The position numbers and the translations under genes were made by a program. The notes under the pieces were generated by a model. The model ran no database searches. It saw only the letters and a list, made by a program, of their open reading frames with translations, and was not told where the DNA came from. Source: Microbulbifer celer (GTDB lineage Bacteria > Pseudomonadota > Gammaproteobacteria > Pseudomonadales > Cellvibrionaceae). Taken from it: a DNA stretch of 64,000 bases. Below are positions 51,544-60,757 of this stretch, in pieces (the first letter of the stretch is position 1; each line of letters begins with the position of its first letter). Where the stretch lies: positions 3,759,501-3,823,500 of the forward strand of contig NZ_CP087715.1 of the NCBI RefSeq assembly GCF_020991125.1. Reading direction: 5' to 3'.

Positions 51544-52446
51544 TCAACCAATGTACGAGGCGTCGGTGGTAAACACCACGTCGAACTCCTGTTCGGCAAC
51601 GAATGCCGCCATACGCTCGGTGAGTTGTTCGCGCCAAATGTCTGCCTGCTCGATACCCGCGGTGCGGTGCGCTTCCCCCAATAAGATACGCGCATGGAGG
51701 TAGACCGAGCGACCGGTTTTGGTAATGCTAAGGGACCAGTCCTGCCCCGGAATATCGTGCATGGCATCGCGAAATGCGCGTCGGATCTTTCGCTGCACGT
51801 CAATCGGCGGCGCCGCCAGCAGCACTTCCATCAGGTTGCGAATCAGGATGCGCACCGGAACCGGCAACATCACCAGCACCATGATGATGACCATCCAGGA
51901 ATCCACGTACGGCAACTGATCTCCGAGTGCCTCACCAAACTGCCACACCAGCGCAAAAGCAACCAGCACCACGCCACTAAGTACGCCGTCCATCATCCAC
52001 GCAAACGAGTCCACCTCGATCAGTGTCGAACCGGTACGCCTGGCAATGCGGCGCAGTACCAGAAACACGGCCAGGCAGCCACTGCTGGCGATGGTGGCGT
52101 AAATCGTCGCCTTCCCCGCGTCCAGGGTGCGCCCGCCCTGATATAGCGCGGCAATTGCCGATGACAACGCCATCAGCATCACGCCCAGAATCACCATGCT
52201 CTGCAACACGTTGAACGCCGGTTCGAAGCTGGCGTAACCGAAAGGGAAGCGCCGGTCCGCGCTGCGTCGGATCAGTTGCGATACCAGCAGCATCACCAGC
52301 GACATCACAAAGCTCACCAGTGAGAACACACCGTCGAGAAAAATCGCCGCAGAACCGGTCCAGTGCGCGAAACCAAATCCCAATGCCGCCATTACCAGAC
52401 AGCCGGTAATCGATAGCCAGAGGCCCCGTAATTCCATGGATGACAA
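51544..52446 (-). CDS. Cation diffusion facilitator (CDF) family transporter
   Basis: A 300-residue efflux transporter with about six membrane segments and a C-terminal cytosolic domain of about 90 residues. Metal-site aspartates are seen in AIFLDGVFSLVSF (helix 2) and VDSFAWMMDGVLSG (helix 5). The helix 2-3 loop has the RRSADRRFPFGYASFEP pattern of the family. The likely cargo is a divalent metal (Zn, Fe, Mn), not determined. The start may be the ATG at the first or the fourth codon. It is convergent with the FNT gene and divergent from glmU. Confidence 0.88.
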   Translation of the reverse strand: MSSMELRGLWLSITGCLVMAALGFGFAHWTGSAAIFLDGVFSLVSFVMSLVMLLVSQLIRRSADRRFPFGYASFEPAFNVLQSMVILGVMLMALSSAIAALYQGGRTLDAGKATIYATIASSGCLAVFLVLRRIARRTGSTLIEVDSFAWMMDGVLSGVVLVAFALVWQFGEALGDQLPYVDSWMVIIMVLVMLPVPVRILIRNLMEVLLAAPPIDVQRKIRRAFRDAMHDIPGQDWSLSITKTGRSVYLHARILLGEAHRTAGIEQADIWREQLTERMAAFVAEQEFDVVFTTDASYIG

Positions 52447-52605
52447 GTTCCTGCGCAGCGTTTTGTTGAGGGAATTGTAAGAGAGGACAGCGAGATTCTA
52501 GCGATAAATGACGCGGGCTTCCCGGTGGTAACTTGTGGAGGTAGCGCAAAGTAGCGACAATTCGCAGCCATTTTTAGGTAATCAGCAGTCTCACCAGGGA
52601 TCATT

Positions 52606-53967
52606 ATGGCCATTGATATCGTCATCCTCGCCGCCGGCAAAGGCACCCGTATGCGCTCCGACCTGCCCAAGGTACTGCATCCCATCGGTGGCGTGCCCAT
52701 GCTGGGGCGCGTAATCGACAGCGCCAAACAGCTGGGCGACGTGGCAATCACTGTGGTCATCGGTCACGGTGCCGAGCTGGTGCGCGAGCGCTTTGCCGAC
52801 AGCGGCGTACAGTTTGTGGAGCAGACCGAACAGCTGGGCACCGGCCATGCCGTGGCCCAGGCGATTCCCAACTTCCGCCCCGGCAGTACGGTACTGGTGC
52901 TGTACGGCGATGTGCCGCTGGTGAAAACCGACACCCTGAAAGACCTGCTCGCTGCCTCCAAATCCGGCCCCGCACTGCTCTCCGTCGTCATGGACGATCC
53001 CAGCGGCTACGGGCGCATCGTGCGCGATACCGCAAATGCGGTGCAGGCGATCGTGGAGCAGAAAGACGCCGACGATGCCACCCTCACCATCCGCGAAATC
53101 AACACCGGCATCCTCGCCGCGCCTGGCGATCTGCTGGCCCAATGGCTGCCGGAGCTGTCCAACGACAACGCCCAGGGTGAGTACTACCTAACCGACGTGA
53201 TCGCGCGCTCCGTAGGGGAAGGTATTCCGGTGACCGGCGTGATCGCCGCGGATCCCAACGAGGTAGCCGGCGTCAACAGCCGCGCCCAGCAGGCGGAGCT
53301 GGAACGGGCGCTGCAGCGGGAGCAGGCGGAAGCATTGATGACGGCGGGCGTGACCCTGTTGGATCCGGCGCGGATCGATATTCGCGGCCAAGTGGACTGT
53401 GACACCGATGTGTCCATCGATATCAACTGTGTGTTCGAGGGCGAGGTAAAGCTTGGCGCTGGGGTTCAGATCGGCCCCAACTGTCTGTTGAAAAACTGTC
53501 AGCTGGCGGCGGGCACCGTGCTCGAAGCCAACTCCATCGTGGAAGACGCCACGGTTGGCGAAGCCTGTACCGTCGGGCCCTTTGCCCGTCTGCGCCCGGG
53601 CACCGAACTCGCCAACGGCGCCAAGGTGGGCAATTTTGTCGAGACCAAGAAGGCGAAGATCGGTCTCGGCAGCAAGGTGAACCACCTGTCCTATATCGGC
53701 GATGCGGAGGTGGGTGAAGGCGTCAATATCGGTGCCGGAACCATCACCTGCAACTACGACGGCGTGAACAAATCCAGAACCACCATCGGTGACGGGGCGT
53801 TTATCGGATCCAACTCCTCGCTGGTGGCTCCGGTAGAAATCGGCGCCGGTGCGACCATCGGTGCCGGCTCCACCATTACCCGCGAAGTGAGTGCTGACGA
53901 ACTGGCTGTGGGCCGTGGTAAGCAGCGCAATATTTCAGGTTGGCAGCGGCCTGCCAAGAAATCCTGA
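52606..53967 (+). CDS. glmU: Bifunctional UDP-GlcNAc pyrophosphorylase / GlcN-1-P N-acetyltransferase
   Basis: Makes UDP-GlcNAc for peptidoglycan and LPS; 453 residues (E. coli 456). The N-terminal uridylyltransferase has [20 protein letters not shown] (residues 6-25) and GDVPLV. The C-terminal left-handed beta-helix has hexapeptide repeats ([29 protein letters not shown]). Upstream of it is a 160-bp divergent gap with the CDF gene. In E. coli, glmS follows directly; here a dehydrogenase operon, a regulator and three structured repeats come between them. Confidence 0.98.
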   Translation: MAIDIVILAAGKGTRMRSDLPKVLHPIGGVPMLGRVIDSAKQLGDVAITVVIGHGAELVRERFADSGVQFVEQTEQLGTGHAVAQAIPNFRPGSTVLVLYGDVPLVKTDTLKDLLAASKSGPALLSVVMDDPSGYGRIVRDTANAVQAIVEQKDADDATLTIREINTGILAAPGDLLAQWLPELSNDNAQGEYYLTDVIARSVGEGIPVTGVIAADPNEVAGVNSRAQQAELERALQREQAEALMTAGVTLLDPARIDIRGQVDCDTDVSIDINCVFEGEVKLGAGVQIGPNCLLKNCQLAAGTVLEANSIVEDATVGEACTVGPFARLRPGTELANGAKVGNFVETKKAKIGLGSKVNHLSYIGDAEVGEGVNIGAGTITCNYDGVNKSRTTIGDGAFIGSNSSLVAPVEIGAGATIGAGSTITREVSADELAVGRGKQRNISGWQRPAKKS

Positions 53968-54000
53968 CCCCTGATGGTGGGTGCTCTGTCATCGCTCCGG

Positions 54001-54115
54001 TGGCGGCAAATCACCGGGTGTCAGTTTTCGAAACCGCTGTGAACCCATCCCTGGGCGCTGCGGCGGCGACGTCCTGTCGCCGACGCTTTCGAAAACTGAC
54101 ACCCGGCACTTCGCC
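54001..54115 (+). repeat. Structured intergenic element B (three-way-junction repeat family)
   Basis: Starts 34 bp after the glmU stop. Outer arms 54014-54033 / 54087-54106 are a 20-bp perfect match. The inner hairpin 54060-54070 / 54076-54086 has one mismatch and loop GTCCT. The core GTGAA-CCCA-TCCC-TGGG has its stem at 54044-54047 / 54052-54055. Core orientation is plus. The arm bases around the core (GAAACCGCT) match element A, making A and B a subfamily. Confidence 0.88.
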
Positions 54116-54184
54116 TTCAGTCCCCCTCCCTTTCTCCGTTAGTACGGTAGTACGGTTCTATCGAAGCACGACATCTGATGTGAA

Positions 54185-54295
54185 GGTGGAGCGCTGGGTA
54201 TGGGGTTTCAGGAGCGTCGCAAACAGGATGTTTGCGCCGCAGCGTACATGGATGTATTCACCGCGGTCCTGAAACCCCATACCCAGTGATCCACC
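54185..54295 (-). repeat. Structured intergenic element F (three-way-junction repeat family)
   Basis: Outer arms 54194-54213 / 54267-54286 are a 20-bp perfect match; ends GGTGGA / TCCACC also pair. The inner hairpin CGCAAACA / TGTTTGCG is at 54218-54225 / 54229-54236. The core reads on the minus strand as GTGAA-TACA-TCCA-TGTA (plus 54245-54256). It is in opposite orientation to element B, 70 bp away, in the same glmU-dehydrogenase gap. Confidence 0.88.
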
Positions 54296-54391
54296 GCCAC
54301 AGAGCGACAACAAAACGTACCCCGGAACCCAAAGCCACACACACACCGCCAGCTACACTAAAAAGCATCGGAATCAAAGGAATCCACGCCG

Positions 54392-55501
54392 ATGCAGAAA
54401 CCCCGCCTGCAACTTCAGGCCTCCTTCGATATCGCACGTCTGCAGTTCCTGGACAGACAGGGTCAGGCTACCCAGCCACTGCCGGAATTTGCCACCCCCG
54501 ACTGGCTCACCCACTGCTACCGGCAGATGAACCTCGCGCGCATGGTGGATGATCGCGCCGTCAAACTGCAGCGCACCGGCCGCCTCGGCACCTATCCCGC
54601 AAGCCTTGGCCAGGAAGCCATCGGCGTCGCCACAGGCAACGCCCTGATGGCCGAAGACGTCTACTGCCCCTACTACCGGGAAACCGGTGCATTTCTCGAG
54701 CGCGGCGTGCTGATTGAAGAAATCCTCGCCAACTGGAGCGGCGACGAGCGCGGCCAGCATTTCCGGCACGCCCCCCACGACCTGCCCATCTGCGTGCCCA
54801 TCGCCACCCAGCTGCTGCACGCCGCCGGCGTCGCCTTTGCATTGAACTATCGCCACCAGCAACACAACGAACCGTTACAGGTAGCCGTTGCCAGCGCCGG
54901 CGATGGCGCCACTTCCAAAGGGGACTTCTATGAAGCCATCAACCTCGCCGGGGTGTGGAAGCTGCCGCTGGTGTTTGTGATCAACAACAATCAATGGGCC
55001 ATCTCGGTACCGCGCACGGCGCAGACCGCCACCCAGACCATCGCCCAGAAAGCCATCGCCGCCGGTATCCCAGCGCTGCAGGTGGACGGCAACGACCTGG
55101 TGGCGGTGGCCTGGGCGGTGCGGGATGCCATCCGTCGCGCGCGCAGTGGCGAGGGGCCGGCATTGATCGAGGCGCTGAGCTATCGCCTGTGCGATCACAC
55201 CACTGCGGATGATGCCAGCCGTTACCGCAGCAGCGAGGAGCTGGAACATGCCTGGCTGTGGGAGCCGATCAAACGGCTGGATACCTATCTGCGCGCCCAG
55301 GGCCTGTGGAGCGATGCCAAACAGCAGGATATGGACCGCGAGCTGACGCAGATCATGGAGGCGGCGCTGGATCGCTGGGAGGCGCGCACGCCGGAGCCGG
55401 CGACGGCGATTTTTGATCATCTCTACAGCCAGCTGCCCGAGGCACTCTACGAACAGTACGACCGGCTGCGGGACGAACAGAGCGGGGGGCGGCCTAAATG
55501 A
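54392..55501 (+). CDS. pdhA: 2-oxoacid (pyruvate-type) dehydrogenase E1 component, alpha subunit
   Basis: Thiamine-diphosphate-dependent E1 alpha chain, 369 residues. The ThDP motif is SAGDGATSKGDFYEAIN (about 170-186) ending in the NNN of VINNNQWAISVP. The N-terminal RTGRLGTYPASLGQEAIGVA and YYRETGAFLERG blocks match PdhA/BkdA-type chains. The substrate could be pyruvate or branched-chain 2-oxoacids; PDH is the commoner annotation for this type. It has an AAAGGA Shine-Dalgarno. It overlaps the E1 beta start by 4 bp (ATGA). No E3 (lipoamide dehydrogenase) gene follows. Confidence 0.9.
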   Translation: MQKPRLQLQASFDIARLQFLDRQGQATQPLPEFATPDWLTHCYRQMNLARMVDDRAVKLQRTGRLGTYPASLGQEAIGVATGNALMAEDVYCPYYRETGAFLERGVLIEEILANWSGDERGQHFRHAPHDLPICVPIATQLLHAAGVAFALNYRHQQHNEPLQVAVASAGDGATSKGDFYEAINLAGVWKLPLVFVINNNQWAISVPRTAQTATQTIAQKAIAAGIPALQVDGNDLVAVAWAVRDAIRRARSGEGPALIEALSYRLCDHTTADDASRYRSSEELEHAWLWEPIKRLDTYLRAQGLWSDAKQQDMDRELTQIMEAALDRWEARTPEPATAIFDHLYSQLPEALYEQYDRLRDEQSGGRPK

Positions 55502-56529
55502 GCACAGAATCCGGAAATCAGGAAGCCGGTATCACCCTGGTGGAAGCGGTGACCCGGGCGCTCGCCTACGAGCTGGATCGCGATCCCCAAGTGGTGGTAT
55601 TTGGGCAGGATGTGGGCGCAAACGGTGGCGTATTCCGGGCAACAGACGGTTTGCAGGCCAGGTTTGGGCCCGAGCGGGTGCTGGACACACCGCTGGCGGA
55701 AAACATGATCGCCGGTATCGCTGTGGGGATGGCCACCCAGGGGCTCAGGCCTGTCGCCGAATTCCAGTTTATGGGCTTTATTTATCCGGCACTGGACCAC
55801 ATCCTCAATCACGCCGCGCGCATGCGCAATCGCACCCGCGGTCGCCTCACCTGCCCGATTGTCTATCGCGCGCCCTACGGTGGCGGCATCCACGCACCGG
55901 AACATCACAGCGAAAGTACCGAGGCGCTGTTTGCGCATATTCCCGGTCTGCGGGTGGTGGTGCCCTCTTCTCCCGCCCGTGCCTACGGCCTGCTGCTGGC
56001 GGCGATCCGCGATCCGGACCCGGTGCTGTTTCTGGAGCCCAAACGTATCTATCGCGCGGCAAAACAGACGGTGGAGGACGATGGCGAAGCGCTGCCGCTG
56101 GATTGTGCCTTTGTACTGCGCGAGGGGCGCGATATCACCCTGATCGCCTGGGGTGCTTCGGTAAAAGAAACCCTCGCCGCTGCGGAGCAGTTATCCACAG
56201 AGGGCATCGAAGCGGAAGTGATCGACCCCGCCACCCTAAAGCCACTGGATATTCACACCATCATCGACTCCCTGGAAAAAACCCACCGCTGTGTGGTGAT
56301 TCACGAAGCGGCGCGCTTCGCCGGCCTCGGCGCAGAGATCGCCGCGCAGATTCAGGAGTACGCCTTTGATCTGCTGGACGCCCCGGTACAGCGGGTCACC
56401 GGCTACGATACGGTGATGCCCTACTACCAGCTGGAGCAGATCTACCTTCCCGGGGTCGAGCGCATTCTCGCTGGCGCCCGCGCCGCGCTGGAATACGACG
56501 GTGGCCAGAAAACCGGAGGCCACGCATGA
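55498..56529 (+). CDS. pdhB: 2-oxoacid (pyruvate-type) dehydrogenase E1 component, beta subunit
   Basis: E1 beta chain, 343 residues. It has the Tkt-like pyrimidine-binding region (VFGQDVGANGGVFRATDGL, then VLDTPLAENMIAGIAVGMA), the loop YRAPYGGGIHAPEHHSES and a transketolase C-terminal domain (LITWGA-like ITLIAWGASV). It forms the alpha2-beta2 E1 with the preceding gene product. It overlaps both neighbours by 4 bp (ATGA), so all three subunits are tightly coupled. Confidence 0.92.
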   Translation: MSTESGNQEAGITLVEAVTRALAYELDRDPQVVVFGQDVGANGGVFRATDGLQARFGPERVLDTPLAENMIAGIAVGMATQGLRPVAEFQFMGFIYPALDHILNHAARMRNRTRGRLTCPIVYRAPYGGGIHAPEHHSESTEALFAHIPGLRVVVPSSPARAYGLLLAAIRDPDPVLFLEPKRIYRAAKQTVEDDGEALPLDCAFVLREGRDITLIAWGASVKETLAAAEQLSTEGIEAEVIDPATLKPLDIHTIIDSLEKTHRCVVIHEAARFAGLGAEIAAQIQEYAFDLLDAPVQRVTGYDTVMPYYQLEQIYLPGVERILAGARAALEYDGGQKTGGHA

Positions 56530-57686
56530 AGATCTTCAAGTTACCGGACCTGGGGGAAGGGTTGCCGGATGCGGTAATCCGCGAATGGCATATCGAGGAA
56601 GGGGAAAGTATTGCCGCCGACGCATCCCTGGTCACCGTGGAAACCGCCAAGGCGCTGGTGGAAGTACCCGCGCCCTGGTCCGGAGTGGTGGAGAAACGCT
56701 TTGGTGAGGCCGGTGACACCCTGCAGACCGGCGAACCTCTGGTGGGCTTTGCCGAGAGCGCTGTCGCTGATGACACACAAGCGACGCCCGGAGAAGAACA
56801 AACCCGCGATTCCGGCACCGTTGTCGGCCAGATCGAACAGGGCACCGACACCCTGCTCGCCGAAGCCCGCCCCCTGAATCACCGTCCCCGCACCGCCACC
56901 CCCGCGGTGCGCGCCCTCGCCCGCCGTCTGGGCGTGGAGCTCGATGACCTGCACCCCGCCGGCGCCCGCTTTAGCGAGGCGGAGGTGCTGCGGGCGGCGG
57001 CGAGGGCCCAACACCCTGCGGCGGCCTCTACTTCTGCGCAGCCACAATCATCGAGCAAAGCCGCGGAACCCAAAGGCGACCCGGCACGGCGCGCCATGGG
57101 CCTAGCCATGTCACGCTCCCGGGACCAAGTCTGCCCCATGACCCTGTGCGATGAGGCGGATATCAGCGACTGGCGCAAATCCGATTCCGCCACCCTGAAA
57201 CTGTTGCGCGCCATCGCCGCAGCCGCCGCGGAATCCCCCAATCTCAACGCCCACTTCACCAGCGACCAACTGCAAACGCAATCTCCGGTAAATATCGGCC
57301 TCGCGGTGGATTCCCCCAAAGGCCTGTTCGTACCGGTACTGAAAGACGTGGAGGTGCAAAGCGACGACGAACTGCTCGCCGCCATCGAACGCTTCAAACA
57401 ACAGGCCGCCGAGGGCGCCATCCCGCAGGACGACCTGCAGGGTGCCACCATCCACCTCTCCAACTTCGGTAGCCTCGGCGGCCGCTTCGCCACCCCGGTG
57501 GTGGTACCGCCGCTGGTATGCATCGTCGGCGTCGGCCGTCGCTACAAAGCGGTGCTGCCCCACAAGGGCAAAGCGCGGGTGCGGCGCCTGTTGCCGCTGT
57601 CCATCACCGCCGACCACCGCGCCGTCACCGGCGGCGAACTGGCGCGATTCCTCGTCGCGCTCAAAACTCACCTCACGGAATCCTGA
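56526..57686 (+). CDS. Dihydrolipoamide acyltransferase (E2) of the 2-oxoacid dehydrogenase complex
   Basis: E2 core of the complex, 386 residues. A single N-terminal lipoyl domain has the lipoylated Lys42 in VETAKALVEV. An E3-binding domain (ATPAVRALARRLGVELDDL, about residues 120-155) follows after a linker. The catalytic domain is about 190-386. Its active-site motif reads DHRAVTGGE in place of the usual DHRxxDG, i.e. Thr replaces Asp. The Thr form occurs, as far as I know, in some gammaproteobacterial E2 proteins. It ends the operon, 75 bp before the DeoR regulator. Confidence 0.92.
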   Translation: MKIFKLPDLGEGLPDAVIREWHIEEGESIAADASLVTVETAKALVEVPAPWSGVVEKRFGEAGDTLQTGEPLVGFAESAVADDTQATPGEEQTRDSGTVVGQIEQGTDTLLAEARPLNHRPRTATPAVRALARRLGVELDDLHPAGARFSEAEVLRAAARAQHPAAASTSAQPQSSSKAAEPKGDPARRAMGLAMSRSRDQVCPMTLCDEADISDWRKSDSATLKLLRAIAAAAAESPNLNAHFTSDQLQTQSPVNIGLAVDSPKGLFVPVLKDVEVQSDDELLAAIERFKQQAAEGAIPQDDLQGATIHLSNFGSLGGRFATPVVVPPLVCIVGVGRRYKAVLPHKGKARVRRLLPLSITADHRAVTGGELARFLVALKTHLTES

Positions 57687-57705
57687 ATTGGGTTGGCATC
57701 TGATG

Positions 57706-57739
57706 TTTCGTTTCGCTATCATTAAATTACGAATCGAAA
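57706..57739 (+). promoter_or_regulatory. Probable DeoR-type operator upstream of the regulator gene
   Basis: TTTCGTTTCG at 57706-57715 and CGAATCGAAA at 57730-57739 form an imperfect inverted repeat (9 of 10). TTTCG repeats are the kind of site bound by DeoR-family sugar regulators such as AgaR. It lies 22 bp upstream of the preferred start codon, which suggests autoregulation. Confidence 0.6.
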
Positions 57740-57760
57740 GTTATGCGCTCCCGCAGGTCT

Positions 57761-58519
57761 ATGTCCAAACGCAACACCCAACAGCGCCGCCACCTGATAC
57801 TGCAACAGATCAACGACGCCGGTGAAGCCAGCGTCGAAGCCCTCGCGCGCCAGTTCGAAACCTCGGAAGTTACGATCCGAAAGGACCTGGCCGCAATGGA
57901 AACCAGCGGCCTGCTCCTGCGCCGCCACGGCGGCGCCATCCCGCTTCCCCGGGAACTGGTGGCCGAAGACCCGCTGTCCGACACCAAACGCGCCATCGGC
58001 CGCACCGCCGCCGAACTCATCCGTGACCACAATCGCATCGTCATCGACTACGGCCGTACCACCACCGGCCTGATCTCCGAGCTCGATCGCAAACGCGGCC
58101 TCGTCGTCATGACCAACTCCCTGCACGTCGCCAACCAGCTGCGGGAACTGGAAAACGAACCCACCCTGCTCATGACCGGCGGCACCTGGGACCCCCACTT
58201 CGAAGCCTTCCAGGGCCAGGTCGCCGAACAGGTCCTGCGCGGCTACGACTTCGACCAGGCGTTTATCGGCGCCGACGGCATCGACCTCGAGCGCGGCACC
58301 TGCACCTTCAACGAACAGATCGGGCTCTCACGGGTTATGGCGGATGTCGCGCGGGAAGTCATCGTGATGGCCGAATCCAACAAGGTGGGAAGACGGATTC
58401 CCAACCTGGAGCTGAGCTGGGAAATGTTCGGCACCCTGGTGACCGACAGCGGTATCGAAGACAAGGTTTGCGCGCAGCTGGAAAGCAGAGGTCTGCGCGT
58501 AATCTGCGCGGATGTCTGA
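57761..58519 (+). CDS. DeoR-family transcriptional regulator (probable amino-sugar regulator)
   Basis: A 252-residue DeoR-type regulator from the ATG at 57761. HTH: ARQFETSEVTIRKDLAAMETSGLLLRRHGGA (residues 23-53). The C-terminal sugar-phosphate-binding domain contains ELIRDHNRIVIDYGRTT, MTGGTWDPHF and FIGADGIDL. The frame also offers an ATG at 57743; GCAGGTCT before 57761 favours the shorter form. It is immediately upstream of glmS (about 200 bp, with element E between), a common pairing, so control of glucosamine-6-phosphate synthesis is likely. Confidence 0.87.
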   Translation: MSKRNTQQRRHLILQQINDAGEASVEALARQFETSEVTIRKDLAAMETSGLLLRRHGGAIPLPRELVAEDPLSDTKRAIGRTAAELIRDHNRIVIDYGRTTTGLISELDRKRGLVVMTNSLHVANQLRELENEPTLLMTGGTWDPHFEAFQGQVAEQVLRGYDFDQAFIGADGIDLERGTCTFNEQIGLSRVMADVAREVIVMAESNKVGRRIPNLELSWEMFGTLVTDSGIEDKVCAQLESRGLRVICADV

Positions 58520-58556
58520 ACATCGGCCTGAATAGAACTCTGAACTTAAACGCGAA

Positions 58557-58675
58557 GGTGGCGGTACCGGGTAAGGGTTTGCGAGACCTTCTAAAACAGG
58601 GATGTTTTAGAAGAGCCCCCATGGATGGGTTCACGGCGTGTCTCGCAAACCCTTACCCGGTACCGCCACCGCCAC
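58557..58675 (-). repeat. Structured intergenic element E (three-way-junction repeat family)
   Basis: Lies between the DeoR gene and glmS. Outer arms 58557-58586 / 58641-58670 are a 30-bp perfect match. The inner hairpin CTTCTAAAACA / TGTTTTAGAAG is at 58588-58598 / 58603-58613, the same stem as in element C but inverted. The core reads on the minus strand as GTGAA-CCCA-TCCA-TGGG (plus 58618-58629). It ends about 47 bp before the glmS ATG. Confidence 0.9.
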
Positions 58676-58721
58676 AGAACCAAAAAATGTGGCACGGAAC
58701 CAAAATACCGAGGTAAGAAAA

Positions 58722-60563
58722 ATGTGTGGAATCGTAGGCGCCCTGGGCCAACGCAACGTAACTGAAATCCTGCTGGAAGGCCTGCGCAGGCTCGAATACC
58801 GCGGCTATGACTCCGCCGGTGTGTGTCTCGTCAACGGCGACGGCAAACTGCAACTGCGCAAAACCCAGGGCAAAGTCGCCGACCTGGAATCCGTCCTCGA
58901 CGACAGCCCCACCGCCGGCCAGCTGGGCATCGCCCACACCCGCTGGGCCACCCACGGCGTGCCATCGGACAAAAACTCCCACCCACACGCCTCCGGCAAC
59001 ATCGCCCTCGTGCACAACGGCATCATCGAAAACTACCAGACCTTGCGCGAAGAACTGATTCAGAAAGGCTACGAATTCCAGTCCGAAACCGACACCGAAG
59101 TCGTCGTCCACCTGATCAACGACCTCGCCCATAACCTCAACACAGACAACCGCGATTTACTGCGGGCAGTCACCGCCGCCACCGAAAAACTCGAAGGCGC
59201 CTACGCCCTCGGCGTCGTCTGCGCCGACGAACCGGAGCGCCTGGTCTGCGCACGTCTCGGCAGCCCGCTGGTGATCGGTGTCGGTATCGAAGAAAACTTT
59301 ATCGCCTCCGACCCCATGGCCCTGCAACAGGTCACCGACCGCTTTATCTTCCTGGAAGAAGGCGACATCGCCGAAGTCACCCGCGACGGCATCGCCATCT
59401 GGGACAAAACCGGCGAAGAAGTCAGCCGTCCGGTGAACAAACTGCAAGGCGGACACGACGCCACCGACAAGGGCCGCTACCGCCACTACATGCAAAAGGA
59501 AATCTTCGAGCAGCCGAAAGTTGTGGAAGCCACCATGGCCGGGCGCATCGGCGAACACTCCGTTCTGTCCCAGGCGCTCGGCACCGCCGCCAACGAAATC
59601 CTGCCCAAAGTAAAACAGGTACAGATCGTCGCCTGCGGCACCAGCTATCACGCTGGTCTCGTCGCCCGCTACTGGATCGAAGACTGGGCCGGCGTCCCCT
59701 GCTCCGTGGAAGTCGCCAGCGAAATCCGCTACCGCAAAACCGCCGTGCGCCCGGGAACACTATTTGTCACCATTTCCCAGTCCGGCGAAACCGCAGATAC
59801 CCTCGCAGCACTGCGGCAGGCCAAGGAGCTTGGCTACCTCGCCTCCATGACCATCTGCAACGTCCCCAACAGCTCCCTGGTGCGGGAATCCGAACTGCAA
59901 TTGATGACCGAAGCCGGCCCGGAAATCGGTGTCGCCTCCACCAAAGCTTTCACCACCCAATTGGTCGCCTTGCAACTGTTCTGTATCGCACTGGCCAAAG
60001 CCAACGGCATGAGCAGCGAACGCGAAGCCGAACTGATCGACGCCCTGCATCAGCTGCCCAAACTAATGGAAAAATTCACCGCCCTGGATGCGCTGGTAAA
60101 AGCCACCAGTGAAGCCTTCGCAGAAAAAAATCACGCGCTCTTTTTGGGGCGCGGCGTGGAATATCCGATTGCGCTGGAAGGTGCACTGAAACTCAAGGAA
60201 ATCTCTTACATCCACGCCGAAGCCTACCCCGCCGGCGAACTCAAACACGGCCCATTGGCCCTGGTGGATGCAGATATGCCGGTGATTGTGGTCGCGCCCA
60301 ACGACGAGCTATTAGAAAAACTCAAATCAAATTTGCAGGAAGTTCGCGCGCGCGGCGGTGAGCTGTTTGTATTTGCCAGTCCCCAGGCCGGGTTCAAAAG
60401 TGAGACGGGATTGACCGTGGTGGAAGTGCCGGATGCACCGGAAAGCCTGCAGCCGATTCTGTACACCGTGCCGTTACAGCTACTTAGCTACCACGTTGCA
60501 TTGTTGAAAGGTACTGATGTGGATCAGCCGCGGAATTTGGCGAAGTCGGTGACCGTGGAGTGA
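58722..60563 (+). CDS. glmS: Glutamine-fructose-6-phosphate aminotransferase (isomerizing)
   Basis: Makes glucosamine 6-phosphate, the first step to UDP-GlcNAc; 613 residues (E. coli 609). The N-terminal glutaminase has its catalytic Cys directly after the start Met ([13 protein letters not shown]), with RWATHG and the HNG block. Two SIS domains follow ([35 protein letters not shown]). The end [15 protein letters not shown] is conserved and includes the attTn7-type target. An open frame extends upstream to 58638, but the ATG at 58722 with CGAGGTAAG upstream is the true start. Confidence 0.98.
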   Translation: MCGIVGALGQRNVTEILLEGLRRLEYRGYDSAGVCLVNGDGKLQLRKTQGKVADLESVLDDSPTAGQLGIAHTRWATHGVPSDKNSHPHASGNIALVHNGIIENYQTLREELIQKGYEFQSETDTEVVVHLINDLAHNLNTDNRDLLRAVTAATEKLEGAYALGVVCADEPERLVCARLGSPLVIGVGIEENFIASDPMALQQVTDRFIFLEEGDIAEVTRDGIAIWDKTGEEVSRPVNKLQGGHDATDKGRYRHYMQKEIFEQPKVVEATMAGRIGEHSVLSQALGTAANEILPKVKQVQIVACGTSYHAGLVARYWIEDWAGVPCSVEVASEIRYRKTAVRPGTLFVTISQSGETADTLAALRQAKELGYLASMTICNVPNSSLVRESELQLMTEAGPEIGVASTKAFTTQLVALQLFCIALAKANGMSSEREAELIDALHQLPKLMEKFTALDALVKATSEAFAEKNHALFLGRGVEYPIALEGALKLKEISYIHAEAYPAGELKHGPLALVDADMPVIVVAPNDELLEKLKSNLQEVRARGGELFVFASPQAGFKSETGLTVVEVPDAPESLQPILYTVPLQLLSYHVALLKGTDVDQPRNLAKSVTVE

Positions 60564-60590
60564 GTACCAACAAACACTAGACGTGGCGGA
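60525..60590 (+). other. glmS 3' end: attTn7-type locus and composition boundary
   Basis: The last about 35 bp of glmS keep the conserved sequence recognised by TnsD-type targeting proteins in other bacteria (CCGCGG-AATTTGGCGAAGTC region). Just beyond it base composition becomes AT-richer. No Tn7-like terminal repeats are recognised here. Confidence 0.5.
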
Positions 60591-60757
60591 AAGCAACAAA
60601 GAAAAGCTCCATCGGCTATGGTAGAGTACTCCACATCCTGTCTTTGGGCTGATTATTGATAATCCAGATACGTTGTCGGCGGAGCCCGTATCCGGTACTT
60701 CAGGATCGTCGGGAACGGGTTGAACAATGCTGGATAGAATAGTCAGAGGATAAGTCT

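Noticed and set aside
60564-60757. Tn7-like left end just downstream of glmS
   Set aside because: The target sequence at the glmS 3' end is conserved, but no TGT...ACA terminal repeats or repeated TnsB-type sites are visible; only the composition shift was kept.
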